Below are positions 9,739 to 19,679 of a DNA stretch of 64,000 bases, one piece after another. Both the position numbers and the translations under genes were made by a program. Numbering within the stretch: position 1 is the first letter of the stretch; each line of letters begins with the position of its first letter. The stretch is from positions 3,591,001-3,655,000 of the forward strand of contig NZ_CP101527.1 of NCBI RefSeq assembly GCF_026427595.1, given 5' to 3'. Origin of the DNA: Alkalimarinus sediminis. Its GTDB lineage: Bacteria; Pseudomonadota; Gammaproteobacteria; Pseudomonadales; Oleiphilaceae. The notes under the pieces were generated by a model. The model did not search any database and was not told the DNA's origin. It worked only from the letters and a program-made list of their open reading frames with translations.

Positions 9739-11265
9739 TTATGCACCTTCCATCTGCATTGATGGCTCTTGATGCTGCACCTGCTCATTTGAAGGTGAGT
9801 AAAATTTTAGATTGGGGTCTTCCACAGGCCCTTTTCTCATCACCTTATTATCCGCAATGTAGTCCATCGAAACTAGCCACGGAGCACCAGCTCCTTGGCG
9901 CGGAATACGGTTTAGTGCTCGCAAAACATAACCTGCCTCAAAGTCTAGCAGCGGGCGGGTTGGCATATCGGGCGAGGGTAAAACAGGGCAGCAGATCGGC
10001 TGTTTATGCTCATCCATATAAGAGAAAATACGGCATAAGTGGTCGCACACTAATCCAATTTTAAGCGTCCAAGAGGAGTTGGTATAGCCGATGGCAAAGG
10101 CAAAATTGGGTATACCATCTAGCATCATGCCTTTAAAGGCTACTTTTTTAGACATATCAACCGGCTGGCCATCAACGAGCAGTTCAATGCCGCCAAACAC
10201 TTGCAGGTCTAACCCTGTTGCCGTCACGATAATATCAGCCTCTAGCTCTTCACCCGATTTGAGCCGCACCCCTCTCTCTGTAAAGGTATCGATGTGATCA
10301 GTAACCACTGATGCTTTACCTTCGGATATTGCATTAAACAAATCGCCATCAGGCACCGCACACAAACGTTGGTCCCAGGGGTTATAGGGCGGATTAAAGT
10401 GCTTATCTACCGGGTATCCTTTAGGTAGTGCACGTTTATTGTTAAACCGAATGATACGCCGCGCCAACTTAGGAAAGCGCTGACAAAAACGCCAAATACC
10501 CCGTGCCAAGGCTATGTTTTTTCGTCGCGTTAGCGCATATGCAACACTGCTAGGCAGTATTTTTTGCAGCATGTTCGCAATCACATCTTCGCTTGGCAGA
10601 CTCATTACGTAACTGGGGGTTCGCTGCAGCATGGTGACATGTTGAGCTTTATCAGTCATAGCCGGCACCAATGTCACCGCAGTAGCACCGCTACCAATCA
10701 CCAATACACGCTTACCTTGGTAGTCAAGATTTTCAGGCCATTGCTGAGGGTGAATTACCTGACCGCCAAAGTCATCAACACCCTTAAATTCTGGCGTATA
10801 GCCTTTGTCATAGCGGTAGTAGCCCGCAGCCGAGAACAACCAGTTACAGGTCATGGTAGAGCGTTCACCTGTATCGACCCGTTCAATTTCAACACGCCAA
10901 CACGCCTTGTCAGTTGACCAGTCAACACGGCAAACCTTATGCTGAAACCGAATATGACGATCGATATCATTCTCAGATGCAGTCTGGCGCAGATAAGCCA
11001 GAATCTTGTCTGCACTGGCAATCGCCTGATCATCGACCCAAGGTTTAAACTCATAGCCAAAGGTATGCAGATCAGAGTCTGAACGAATGCCGGGATAGCG
11101 AAAAAGATCCCAAGTCCCACCAGTGGTCTCACGAGACTCTAAGAGGAGAAACGATTTATCGGGGTGATGCTTCTTTAAATAATAGGCCGTGCCAATACCC
11201 GAGAGCCCTGCTCCAATAATTAAGGTATGGGTATGCTCGATAGTATTGGCTTTACTGCTAGTCAC
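9739..11265 (-). CDS. flavin-containing / Baeyer-Villiger-type monooxygenase
   Basis: 508 residues. The FAD-binding motif GAGLSGIG sits near the N-terminus, with GGTWDLFRYPGIRSDSD typical of this group. The fingerprint FGGQVIHPQQW fits FxGxxxHxxxW, and the NADPH-binding motif GSGATAV follows at about residue 193. The family inserts one oxygen atom into ketones or heteroatoms using NADPH. The gene lies back to back in series with a patatin phospholipase on the same strand, and many marine genomes pair such genes in lipid or alkane metabolism. The substrate is unknown. Confidence 0.9.
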   Translation of the reverse strand: MTSSKANTIEHTHTLIIGAGLSGIGTAYYLKKHHPDKSFLLLESRETTGGTWDLFRYPGIRSDSDLHTFGYEFKPWVDDQAIASADKILAYLRQTASENDIDRHIRFQHKVCRVDWSTDKACWRVEIERVDTGERSTMTCNWLFSAAGYYRYDKGYTPEFKGVDDFGGQVIHPQQWPENLDYQGKRVLVIGSGATAVTLVPAMTDKAQHVTMLQRTPSYVMSLPSEDVIANMLQKILPSSVAYALTRRKNIALARGIWRFCQRFPKLARRIIRFNNKRALPKGYPVDKHFNPPYNPWDQRLCAVPDGDLFNAISEGKASVVTDHIDTFTERGVRLKSGEELEADIIVTATGLDLQVFGGIELLVDGQPVDMSKKVAFKGMMLDGIPNFAFAIGYTNSSWTLKIGLVCDHLCRIFSYMDEHKQPICCPVLPSPDMPTRPLLDFEAGYVLRALNRIPRQGAGAPWLVSMDYIADNKVMRKGPVEDPNLKFYSPSNEQVQHQEPSMQMEGA

Positions 11266-11319
11266 GACTCAATCTCCAATGTTTTTATTGTTATGTATTC
11301 AATACACTCTACCATAACG

Positions 11320-12216
11320 CTAGCGTATGGTAATACTTGGCAGAGTCTCTTTAAGTTTGCGTCTAATAAACTCAGGAACTTTAAGTGGCACAATATCGAT
11401 GAGCACCTTCAGAATATAACGCAGTGTATTGGTGCGCTTAAACCATAAAAGCTTGCGTATTTTGGCTTTCATTGGGCGATAGCCTTCCATCACCAGCGGT
11501 TCAATGCGATCGGTATTATCTGCACGACTATAATGAGTCAGGTCGAGAGAAAGAACAATGTCGGCTTGCTTTAACTGATCTCTGGTTTTTAAATCCATAC
11601 AGATATCAATTGCATTCCCCAATACATCAATCATACCCGATGGTTCTGGGTAACGCTTAACCCCGTTAAGGTCTACTCCCACGATAATACCTGCACCCAG
11701 GTCTTCAACTAGCGAAACAGGTACGTTTTCGACAAGCCCACCATCTACCAACTTGCGCCCGTCTATTTCTACTGGAGAAAAAACACCCGGCACTGCAACA
11801 GAGGCACATACAGCATTAGCTAAATTGCCTTTTTCAAGAACAACTTGTTCACCGCTCACAATATCTGTGGTGCAAATTGCAAGAGGGATAAGCGCGTTTT
11901 CTATATCGACATCGCCCAGGTCTTCTACAATCATATCTCGTATTGCATCGGTGGTGAAAAAGCCCCCTTTTCTCAATAAGCTGAAGCTGGTCATTCGCTT
12001 AAAGCTGAGCTGTTCCCCTACGGCCAGCATTTCATCAGTGGTTTTTCCAAACGCATAGTAGGCCGCCACCAACGCTCCAATACTGGTACCAGAGATGTAA
12101 GAGATTCTCACACCCTCTTCTTCGAATGCTTTTAGCACGCCTATATGGGCAATTCCCTTCGCGGCGCCACCGCCTAACGCAAGACCAACGGAGGTGTTAA
12201 ATGGATTCCATTTCAT
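11320..12216 (-). CDS. patatin-like phospholipase (RssA-like)
   Basis: 298 residues. The oxyanion-hole motif GGGAAKG and the nucleophile elbow GTSIG (about residues 44-48) precede the catalytic aspartate motif DGGLVENVP, so the Ser/Asp dyad is intact. It has no signal peptide, suggesting a cytoplasmic lipid acyl hydrolase. The C-terminal 45 residues are basic and may contact membranes. It is 54 bp upstream of the monooxygenase on the same strand, so the two may share a transcript. Confidence 0.9.
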   Translation of the reverse strand: MKWNPFNTSVGLALGGGAAKGIAHIGVLKAFEEEGVRISYISGTSIGALVAAYYAFGKTTDEMLAVGEQLSFKRMTSFSLLRKGGFFTTDAIRDMIVEDLGDVDIENALIPLAICTTDIVSGEQVVLEKGNLANAVCASVAVPGVFSPVEIDGRKLVDGGLVENVPVSLVEDLGAGIIVGVDLNGVKRYPEPSGMIDVLGNAIDICMDLKTRDQLKQADIVLSLDLTHYSRADNTDRIEPLVMEGYRPMKAKIRKLLWFKRTNTLRYILKVLIDIVPLKVPEFIRRKLKETLPSITIR

Positions 12217-12275
12217 AAATAGTTCTCGCCCTACATTTGTTGAACTGTTGTAACTTTTGCGATTGAGTCATGATA

Positions 12276-13175
12276 TTAAAGCCATAATGGTTCGTGGGTG
12301 AAGTTAATGTTTATCCAGTGTTGTTTTTTCATCTTACTCACTTCACTTGCAATACGGCGCCGAATATCGTCCATTTCTACAATACTTAGTAATCGATTCT
12401 CTTCTATTAAAAAGTTCACTTCTATATTGAGCTCCCGACCAATAGAAACCATGCGAAACTTATACTTAGCATCATACTGATTAGCAATACACGCGGCTTC
12501 TTTTTCAATTGGCTCGATAACTGTTTGATCCACTCGGTAAAAAAACATCTCTTTTGCCGCCCCAATAAAACTTTTAAGGGGTAGAAGAATAAATATGGCA
12601 GAAGCTATCACCACCATTCCCGGGTCTGCATAGGGGACCACCCAACTGTAATGGCTATCTTGAAGCACATACGCTGCCGAGAAACCCACCAAAACCCCGA
12701 AACTTAGCAGTAAATCCCCCAACCATTGTTGCTGCTCTGCTGCCAATAGGTTTGATGCCATACGCTTATTTTTACGCTGAATTAGTACCATCACTGCAGC
12801 ACAACTTAGGGTACTGATGAGCGCATAAACCACCGCTGGGCCAGGTAAAACTGAACGCCCACCCGCTAACAACTCTGAAAACGAATTTATCGCTGAGAAC
12901 GTACACATACCAATAAGCGTTAACGATTTAAATACGATTAACAGTGGCTCAAAGTGCGCTTTGCCAAAAGGATACCGCGCATCTTCTGCGGCATCTTTAT
13001 CTTGAATTTGTTTTAGCACCGCAAGCGACAAAAAACTTAACCCAAGGCTAATAAAAGAGTAGATACCATCAAAAATAATCATACTGGAGTCGGTCAACAC
13101 ACCCCATATCACCCCCAAGCAGGCAAACAATGTCGTGACAACAATTGAGACCAACAAAATAACCCGTTCTGTCAC
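12276..13175 (-). CDS. cation diffusion facilitator (CDF) family transporter
   Basis: About 299 residues. I place the start at the GTG at 13175, which has GGAG a few bases upstream; the open frame extends to a TTG at 13193. About six transmembrane helices are followed by a C-terminal cytoplasmic domain. FDGIYSFISLGLSF in helix 2 matches the CDF metal-site region, though the usual HxxxD pair is not obvious. The family exports divalent cations such as zinc, iron or manganese by proton antiport. Metal specificity cannot be read from the sequence. Confidence 0.82.
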   Translation of the reverse strand: MTERVILLVSIVVTTLFACLGVIWGVLTDSSMIIFDGIYSFISLGLSFLSLAVLKQIQDKDAAEDARYPFGKAHFEPLLIVFKSLTLIGMCTFSAINSFSELLAGGRSVLPGPAVVYALISTLSCAAVMVLIQRKNKRMASNLLAAEQQQWLGDLLLSFGVLVGFSAAYVLQDSHYSWVVPYADPGMVVIASAIFILLPLKSFIGAAKEMFFYRVDQTVIEPIEKEAACIANQYDAKYKFRMVSIGRELNIEVNFLIEENRLLSIVEMDDIRRRIASEVSKMKKQHWININFTHEPLWL

Positions 13176-13426
13176 ACCAACTCCTAACACCAATATTTTG
13201 GGCTCTAACTATGGCATCAAATCACATAACTGTATAGTTAATAGGGGGTTAGGGAGAAGGTTATAGTGATTTCTGTCAAAAGTGTCTGCCGGGGCTGCAG
13301 GGCATTGGATTCGTGATGGATATAAATGCCTTGTACTTATCTACAATTGCTATACCCTGAATGGTTCATGTTTTGTCACTTATCTTAGATAGCTGGCCTT
13401 GCCTCATTAAACGACTAGGATACCCG

Positions 13427-14095
13427 ATGACAAACCCTCTGCGAGTTCGCTACCAAACGGTTGAGTTTGGTTCTACTGATATTCACCTTTGCACCCTGCG
13501 CGACAAACAAGAGTACAGTGACCCCGAAGGTGTTGCTCATGACTTAGGAATATCTGACGCTCAATGGTCGCTGTTTGGGATCATCTGGCCATCTAGCTTA
13601 GTGCTTGCTCACCATATGTTCGACTATCCAACAGCAGGAAAGCGGATATTAGAAGTGGGCTGTGGAATGGCACTATCTAGTTTGCTCTTGAATAAGCAAG
13701 ATGCCGATATTACCGCTACCGACTATCACCCTGAAGTGGAGTTTTTCTTACAACGAAACACTAAACTAAATAACGGCAACGATATCGCTTTTGAACAAGC
13801 AGACTGGAAAAGCACAAACGATACTCTTAAACGTTTTGATATTATTATTGGTAGCGATTTGCTCTATGAAGATCAACATATAGAACAACTTGCCAGCTTT
13901 ATCGGCAATCACGCAAACCCTGCTTGTGAGGTGATTGTGGTCGATCCTGGTCGAGGGAGAAAGAACAAGCTCAGCCTAGAGATGGATAAACTAGGGTTTA
14001 CCCACGATCATATCAAACCTGAAGCAACCGATTATCTAGAGCTGCCATTTAAAGGCCATATTTTGAGATTTTCGCGCTTGGCCTCAGCCGCATAA
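13427..14095 (+). CDS. class I SAM-dependent methyltransferase
   Basis: 222 residues from the ATG at 13427, which has AGGA upstream; the open frame begins earlier at 13361 but that extension looks untranslated. The SAM-binding motif LEVGCGMALSSLL is followed by the acidic TATDYHP and by IIGSDLLYED. The pattern matches the lysine-methyltransferase-like METTL group (Methyltransf_16 type), which modifies proteins or small molecules. The substrate is unknown. Confidence 0.85.
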   Translation: MTNPLRVRYQTVEFGSTDIHLCTLRDKQEYSDPEGVAHDLGISDAQWSLFGIIWPSSLVLAHHMFDYPTAGKRILEVGCGMALSSLLLNKQDADITATDYHPEVEFFLQRNTKLNNGNDIAFEQADWKSTNDTLKRFDIIIGSDLLYEDQHIEQLASFIGNHANPACEVIVVDPGRGRKNKLSLEMDKLGFTHDHIKPEATDYLELPFKGHILRFSRLASAA

Positions 14096-14184
14096 ACCTA
14101 ATATTGGCTAAAAAGACGTTAAGACATTTAAAGAAGCCTTAACGTCTATTTAGATATGCAGCTAACGCTAGCTGGCTGACCCTA

Positions 14185-14742
14185 CTAATTAATATTAACG
14201 GCAATAGAACCCGCATCTACCGTAAGCTCATAATAGCTTGCTGCACCTGTTAAGCTCCCATCTATCACCTCTAATAGAAGTCCATCCCAATGTTTCATAG
14301 CATAGAGTCGTCCTGTATAGCTGCAGTCTGCGCTATATGCTTGAAGCACTTTGCTATCGCCTGCAGGCACATAGGCATTGCTATCATCAAGGCTGTATCG
14401 GCTATAAATATTCATGTGGCATGGCGTTGCACTGCCCGACACAATCGTTAAGGTTTTTAGCTTAGAGGGCTTAAACGTATGGTCAGATGGCGCAGTTAAC
14501 GATGCAGAAGCCTTGCTAACGTCGCCTTCAACAATAAACCCGTCACTATCAGATTCTAATTCAACATTAGCGCCATCCACTGGAACTGTCGTCGCGGTTG
14601 CCTCTTGCTCACTATTCACCGTGGTCGTCGCATCTGGCCCTGCGCCAGCACTATCGCCACCACCGCCACCACCGCCACCCCCGCCTCCACAGGCGACAAG
14701 AAACAAAGGTGCCATCATTAAAACTAAACGAGATATATTCAT
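14185..14742 (-). CDS. poly-glycine lipoprotein, unknown function
   Basis: 185 residues. The signal peptide ends in LVAC, a lipobox, followed directly by a run of eleven glycines. A Thr/Glu/Asp-rich spacer leads to a C-terminal beta-rich domain of about 110 residues with two Cys. It is probably exposed on the outer membrane. It is 9 bp downstream of the LruC-domain gene on the same strand and likely in one operon with it. The glycine tract is encoded by repeated GGN codons and could vary in length by replication slippage. Confidence 0.75.
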   Translation of the reverse strand: MNISRLVLMMAPLFLVACGGGGGGGGGGGDSAGAGPDATTTVNSEQEATATTVPVDGANVELESDSDGFIVEGDVSKASASLTAPSDHTFKPSKLKTLTIVSGSATPCHMNIYSRYSLDDSNAYVPAGDSKVLQAYSADCSYTGRLYAMKHWDGLLLEVIDGSLTGAASYYELTVDAGSIAVNIN

Positions 14743-14751
14743 GAGAACCGC

Positions 14752-16878
14752 CTATTGATAAGTATTGTTTATAATCGGATTGTTAAACCAAAGAGTATTT
14801 TTCTCTCCGCCACTGGTAACAAATTCAACAAAGCCTGGGTAAGCCTGTGTCATATCGATGCTCTCTAATGCAGGCTTCCATTCGCCGCCAATTTCGATAG
14901 CCCAAGGCATGTTTTTATCGGTACGGTAGGTCACTAGAGGCAACGAGCTTCGGTCGTCTTCTATACCCATGAGCGCTAAGTCAGCGGCATCGGTAAGAGG
15001 CTGGTCAGCAAGGTGAACTTCAAGAGATCTGCCCGGCATAACACCACCAAAGAAACTATTTCGAGCTCGATTCTCAGATGCGAAGATAAACGGGTTAAGC
15101 GGCATATCGGGTACATCATCAAAATCTAGCGGACTAACTAAAGGAATGCTGATTTCGAAGGTAAAGACCTCATTAGAACGACAAGCGGCTTCAGTACGGT
15201 AGAAACCAGAACCACAGGTCGCGCTAAAGTGATTTTTCAGGTTATCAGAGATAATCACCACCGCTTCTGACTGTCCGCTTTCAAGAGGGGTAGCCGTCTG
15301 CAATACCACGCCATTGTGGCTTAGTTTAATGAGATTTTCGTCAACTAAGTTACGATCAACACCCTCTAGATGCACCGCAAAACCATTTGCATAACCCGCA
15401 CCATAAGCGACTAATTGCCCTTTTATATCGATTCGAGTGACTTTATCGCCTTGTATCACTTGGCTAACGTTATAACCCATTACAACATCGTTAAAGTCAT
15501 AGTCTCCTTGCTGAGGCCACTGGTCTTCATAGGCTAAGGTGACAAAGTCATCCTTGCCCGGGTAATAGAGGTATGAGGTGTTACCTGCTGTGACTTCAAC
15601 CTGATAATCTTCTACTTCACCATATACCGCGCCACCATCACTATTTAGAGCCTGTCCATCACTCAAGCGAAAGCGAGACCAGGTGGTACCCTCAGCCGCA
15701 TCTGCAGGCACTCTCACCAACAAATTATGCGTACCAGGTAGTAATTTTAAATCCGTTATCGATTGCTCACCTGCATCATTAAAGTCGCCATCTTGGTTCC
15801 AATCGAACCAAGCACTTAAATGACCTGCTGCACCACCACCAACGGTCACCTCTATTTGCGTATCTAAGCCCGACACCAAGCCGGTTTTAAACACTACACC
15901 GTCTTCATCTGAAATACTCTCACCCTGATCAGATAGCGGGTAGACATAGGCATCTGGCTCCGCATCGATAGAAGAGCCTAAAAAGTAGTTATAGTAATTG
16001 ATGAGATGTCGAGCCCCGTTATTCGCTAACGTGGTGCCATAAGAGTCAGGCGCATCACCAAAGTCAGTATTGGTTGAAATAATCGGTGCATTGGCACAAC
16101 GGGCACCGTCATTACTGGAGGTTGGGCTAGCTTTGGCAAAATAGATTGTCTTACCCGAGATATTATCGGGGTCAGTTAAATCGCTTCTATAAACACTGCC
16201 ATCGCTGTTTAACACAAAATATAAGAAACCGTTTACATCAAAGTATGCCGCTCCAAACGCACTTCTGTTGGCACTAAAGCCTGAGTTAGCGACAACCTTG
16301 GCCTTACCACTAATAGGGTCGATCTGATAAATATCGCCATTGCTGCCGCTCACCGCGTAGAGCTTTGAATCTAAGGGATGAAAGGCAAAGTCAGCAATAT
16401 TCATATACTGATCAGCCCCTTCAACCTTTTGAATCGTCAGATAGTCTGATCGCTCTGGGTCAAGGTGGGTATAAAAAAGGCCTACATTCTTGCGATAAAA
16501 GTAGTAAACGTTATCTTTGATGTCGCCCACATAAAAAGTGTTTTCCGGTGGGTTGGTGAATGCAAGCGTTGTTGCTTTGAACTGACCGTCAAACTTAACA
16601 AGCTCTCGAGTCGACATATTAAAGCCATAGACATAACGGTCAGCTTCGTTAAACGCTAAAGCATTAATACTGTTGCTACCTAAACCGTCTATTGACTGCA
16701 ACGTCTTAACCGAACCGGTCGACAGATCCACCGCTTTATAATGCGTTGCTCCGTTAATGTATTGCGACAAAAATGCTTCTGAGGGGCACTCTTCAAAAGG
16801 TGCTGCAGAAGCATTATGGCTGATCCCAGCCATTGATAACGCCAGCGCAGACCAGTAAAACGAATTAATATATTTCAT
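14752..16878 (-). CDS. LruC-domain secreted protein with GEVED domain
   Basis: 708 residues with an N-terminal signal peptide ending near ASA. AGGAGG lies just before the ATG. The first 270 residues look like a beta-propeller-type region. A GEVED module follows (ending YGEVEDYQVEV, about residue 430). The LruC domain starts around DFNDVVMGYNV (about residue 465) and fills the rest. Such proteins are large secreted or surface proteins of marine bacteria with Ca-binding-like acidic loops. The function is not established. It heads an operon with the poly-Gly lipoprotein. Confidence 0.82.
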   Translation of the reverse strand: MKYINSFYWSALALSMAGISHNASAAPFEECPSEAFLSQYINGATHYKAVDLSTGSVKTLQSIDGLGSNSINALAFNEADRYVYGFNMSTRELVKFDGQFKATTLAFTNPPENTFYVGDIKDNVYYFYRKNVGLFYTHLDPERSDYLTIQKVEGADQYMNIADFAFHPLDSKLYAVSGSNGDIYQIDPISGKAKVVANSGFSANRSAFGAAYFDVNGFLYFVLNSDGSVYRSDLTDPDNISGKTIYFAKASPTSSNDGARCANAPIISTNTDFGDAPDSYGTTLANNGARHLINYYNYFLGSSIDAEPDAYVYPLSDQGESISDEDGVVFKTGLVSGLDTQIEVTVGGGAAGHLSAWFDWNQDGDFNDAGEQSITDLKLLPGTHNLLVRVPADAAEGTTWSRFRLSDGQALNSDGGAVYGEVEDYQVEVTAGNTSYLYYPGKDDFVTLAYEDQWPQQGDYDFNDVVMGYNVSQVIQGDKVTRIDIKGQLVAYGAGYANGFAVHLEGVDRNLVDENLIKLSHNGVVLQTATPLESGQSEAVVIISDNLKNHFSATCGSGFYRTEAACRSNEVFTFEISIPLVSPLDFDDVPDMPLNPFIFASENRARNSFFGGVMPGRSLEVHLADQPLTDAADLALMGIEDDRSSLPLVTYRTDKNMPWAIEIGGEWKPALESIDMTQAYPGFVEFVTSGGEKNTLWFNNPIINNTYQ

Positions 16879-16888
16879 AAACCTCCTC

Positions 16889-17065
16889 CTAATCCAAACG
16901 AAATGCGCTTAATACAAGCGTCTTAATGAACTCTTCTTGGCTGTCATAGACCAAAAGATCACGGTCTTTTTCAGGTATATATGCAGACATTACAAAGAGG
17001 CTGCCTAGCAGTAAGGCAATAAGAGGAAGTGCGCAAAGTTTTGTCTTTAGCAATAGCTTTTTCAT
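16889..17065 (-). CDS. small membrane-anchored protein, unknown
   Basis: About 58 residues from the ATG at 17065 (MKKLLLK). One hydrophobic segment, probably a signal anchor, is followed by a short charged tail. It ends 10 bp before the LruC-domain gene, suggesting translation in the same operon. No family is recognised. 17,066-17,367 upstream holds no gene that I can support. Confidence 0.5.
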   Translation of the reverse strand: MKKLLLKTKLCALPLIALLLGSLFVMSAYIPEKDRDLLVYDSQEEFIKTLVLSAFRLD

Positions 17066-17367
17066 AAACACCTCTTTCAATCACTTGTAATGAAAGGAAT
17101 ATGACAATAGCTAGAGCAACATTGAGGCCAATATTATTTTTTCTTTTATATCAGAGCTTTGCTCTATATTAGGCACTTAGAGGTGCAATATCATTTGCAT
17201 TTTGCAACGCCAATATGAGAACGAGCAATGCATAATGCATGTAATCAAAAAATAGAATAGGGCCCGCAAGTGAGTGGCAAAAAAAGAGAGAGTGAGCTTT
17301 CTGTGTTGATTAGCGGCCTCAAGAGAGAGGCACTAAGAGTTGAGAGATAAAGTTAACAACCTTGGCT

Positions 17368-17664
17368 TTAAGCAGGGTCGATTATAGCCTGATTATTTGC
17401 CGTCACCTTTTGCATATACAACTCAACCAGAATAAAGGCGAACGGTATAAGAGATGCGAGAAAGATAGGCAGCCAAATTTTGAGCGACCAATTTGCTTTG
17501 TTAGCAACCATCAAAGAAAAAAGGATATATAGGATAAGCAACACACCATGTGTCATACCTATTTGAAACACATACTCTCGGCTGATCAGCCCTACGGTAA
17601 CACTCAAAATAGTCAGGTAAGACAACCCTTCCATAATACTGGTCATGCGAAACGCTTTAAGCAT
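17368..17664 (-). CDS. DUF3817 family integral membrane protein
   Basis: 98 residues with three hydrophobic helices. The N-terminal pattern FRMTSIMEGLSYL and the central GMTHGVLL match DUF3817, a small inner-membrane family of unknown function. Its length is normal for the family. It is a single gene flanked by intergenic DNA. Confidence 0.85.
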   Translation of the reverse strand: MLKAFRMTSIMEGLSYLTILSVTVGLISREYVFQIGMTHGVLLILYILFSLMVANKANWSLKIWLPIFLASLIPFAFILVELYMQKVTANNQAIIDPA

Positions 17665-17773
17665 ATTTATTTACCCATAGTTAACGTTATCAGGTTTATA
17701 TGGTTGAACATTATCCGCTCTATAGTGAAGGCATCATTAATTCAACATCGAGTTAACCGTATCTAGCTAAAAC

Positions 17774-18310
17774 CTACAAAATAGAATCAATAATAACATC
17801 GCCGGTATTGGAGTCATAAAAAATCGAAAAACGTGGTTCTGCCACCATCGTATAAGTACATGTATTCGATGAATAAGTCACTTGGTAGTCTTGAGATGTA
17901 TTCGTTGCCACAGTAGGCGAACCATCTGATAAAACTGCACCCCATACAGAGATACAATCGGCGGTATTATTGAGTTGAGGATTTGTCTCAAAAGGAGGCC
18001 AGCTTTGTGCAGGCCAACCTGACGAGTTCATATCCATCAAATTAGTACCAGTACCATAAATATCAAGGTTGTCCACCGGGCCATTGTAGCCTCCCGCTAC
18101 CCAAGCTGTATGAGCCAACGAAACGGCTGATTTAAAAGCACCTCCTGTTCCATCATTTGAGGCTGCCAGTGCATCACTACTTAGGTCGGCAAAACGAGGT
18201 AAGGCAAATGCAGCCAGTATTCCGAGTACCACAACAACCACGACTAATTCAATAAGTGTAAAACCCTTCTGGTTACTTCTTTTATTTACATTCATCGCTT
18301 TAAAGATCAT
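17774..18310 (-). CDS. type IV pilin-like protein
   Basis: 178 residues. The prepilin peptidase site KGFTLIELV lies after a 15-residue leader and is followed by the hydrophobic helix VVVLGILAAFALPRF, as in MSHA-type pilins. The C-terminal domain has two Cys likely to form the D-region disulphide. The ATG directly follows the stop codon of the upstream gene, so translation is probably coupled. It is a pseudopilin or minor pilin; no assembly genes are in the window. Confidence 0.88.
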   Translation of the reverse strand: MIFKAMNVNKRSNQKGFTLIELVVVVVVLGILAAFALPRFADLSSDALAASNDGTGGAFKSAVSLAHTAWVAGGYNGPVDNLDIYGTGTNLMDMNSSGWPAQSWPPFETNPQLNNTADCISVWGAVLSDGSPTVATNTSQDYQVTYSSNTCTYTMVAEPRFSIFYDSNTGDVIIDSIL

Positions 18311-18604
18311 CTAAATTTGCTTTTGAAGTTGAACATACAACGGCCACTCTCCGCTCACCTGCACATGAGAGGGCTCATATTCTTCTTTTTCAACACTTAT
18401 CCATTTTAGCCCTTGTATATTGCTTTTAAGAACCGCCTCTCCTTTGGCATTAGTATAAACACTTTTCATATTGATCGAATATGACATCGCCGTTACCGCT
18501 GCTTCGGCAATAGGTGAACCATGGACGTCCGTCACGATGATGATTTCTTTAGCTGCAGATATTGAGGAAAGCATAAATAATATAATTGCTGATAACAGTT
18601 TCAT
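18311..18604 (-). CDS. small secreted protein with carboxypeptidase-regulatory-like fold
   Basis: 97 residues from the ATG at 18604; the open frame reaches 18631. A signal peptide (LLSAIILFMLSSISA) precedes a single beta-sandwich with VHGSPIAEAAVTA and TNAKGEAVLKS, typical of carboxypeptidase-regulatory-like domains. The stop abuts the start of the pilin gene, suggesting the two are made together, perhaps as an exported pilus-associated factor. Confidence 0.65.
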   Translation of the reverse strand: MKLLSAIILFMLSSISAAKEIIIVTDVHGSPIAEAAVTAMSYSINMKSVYTNAKGEAVLKSNIQGLKWISVEKEEYEPSHVQVSGEWPLYVQLQKQI

Positions 18605-18714
18605 ATTCTTCGTCCATAGCCACATATCCAATGACAGCTATTTTTTCATCATAGCATTTAATCAAATATCAGACTGTAACATTATGATCATGCGCAGACT
18701 GCCATTGTGAATAT

Positions 18715-19110
18715 TTACTCTTTATCGAAACTGTCGACAATAATAGCCCCCATGGATGCAGGCATTGTTATTACAATGAGTCGTTTAAACGCAATAACAG
18801 GGTCCGTTAAAAGAGGAAACTTATTCAACGAAAATAGAATAAGTGCCACAATTAATGCCGCGATTAAATACGCGATGACTATTCTGCTTATAAAAACAGG
18901 TATTCGGTATTTTATATTTCCTTGAAATACACTTTCGTACGCAAAAAAACTCAAAAAGACAATCGACAAGATAAATATGTAAAGCAGGTTTATTAGCGGC
19001 AGACTCTCTCCTAAGTTCCATGCTTCTTCTGAGAATGAAATAGGTACGGCTAGGGCAAATGCGCCAATAGCGACTTGGCTCGCATCTTCTAAGTTAAATC
19101 TCAAATCCAT
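18715..19110 (-). CDS. four-helix membrane protein, unknown
   Basis: 131 residues with four predicted transmembrane helices and no recognised family. It stands just outside the left end of the cassette array. The 80 bp to its right contain TAATGCCTAATGCTCGGTTAC, which faintly recalls an attC end, so the gene could be an old, fixed cassette; this is not established. Confidence 0.55.
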   Translation of the reverse strand: MDLRFNLEDASQVAIGAFALAVPISFSEEAWNLGESLPLINLLYIFILSIVFLSFFAYESVFQGNIKYRIPVFISRIVIAYLIAALIVALILFSLNKFPLLTDPVIAFKRLIVITMPASMGAIIVDSFDKE

Positions 19111-19191
19111 ATTTTAATGCCTAATGCTCGGTTACAACTGCAAGATACAAACCTGATTTTATAAGACGCTTACTGAATCGACCAGTCTTCG

Positions 19192-19485
19192 CTAGATTGT
19201 CAGGTAATGATCGGAGTGATGGATATACCGTTGCTTCAATAGTGCTTTTGACTCTGGGTACATTAGCAGTTCATTGCCATACCACACATGGGCGGCAAGG
19301 TTCCTGGCAACGGGTGCAAGCTCTTGAGGTAAAGCATAGGAAGAATCTTTCGGATCGATTTCATCAAAAGGTAATCCCGCGTCCACCGCTAACTTGTGCA
19401 TCAGATAAAGAGGAATAAGGGAATATTCGCCCCGAACCTCTCGATCCAGCCACTCGCCGACGCAAGCGGCAATCAGATTGCTCAT
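19192..19485 (-). CDS. PAAR-cassette relative with replaced middle, unknown
   Basis: 97 residues. The first eight (MSNLIAAC) and the last 30 (from AAHVWYGNELLM) match the PAAR protein at 22171-22698 almost residue for residue, and the upstream non-coding DNA is also alike. The middle (GEWLDREVRGEYSLIPLYLM onward) is unrelated and lacks any PAAR fold. It looks like a recombinant of two cassettes sharing ends. It is the last cassette gene of the array. Function unknown. Confidence 0.55.
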   Translation of the reverse strand: MSNLIAACVGEWLDREVRGEYSLIPLYLMHKLAVDAGLPFDEIDPKDSSYALPQELAPVARNLAAHVWYGNELLMYPESKALLKQRYIHHSDHYLTI

Positions 19486-19573
19486 GGCGAGAGTTCCTTT
19501 CTATTAAGGGGTAGCTTCCTGTCTACCTGTGATTAAACATTGTTCAAAGCCCATGATTCTAGCATGGCTAGCA

Positions 19574-19679
19574 CGACATAAAGCCGGCAACACAGTGGAG
19601 TAAAGCTGGCGTTTTTTGTGCGGCTTTTTGCACAAAAAGTGACAGGTTTACGGAGTCGATGCTTGTCCTTGTTAAGTTT
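19574..19679 (-). repeat. attC 1, decayed
   Basis: The right end CCTTGTTAAG is a good R'' site. The left end reads ACATAAAGCC in place of TAACGCC, so the R' core is degenerate. The inner arm pairs around TTTTTGTGC and GCACAAAAA. Confidence 0.65.
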
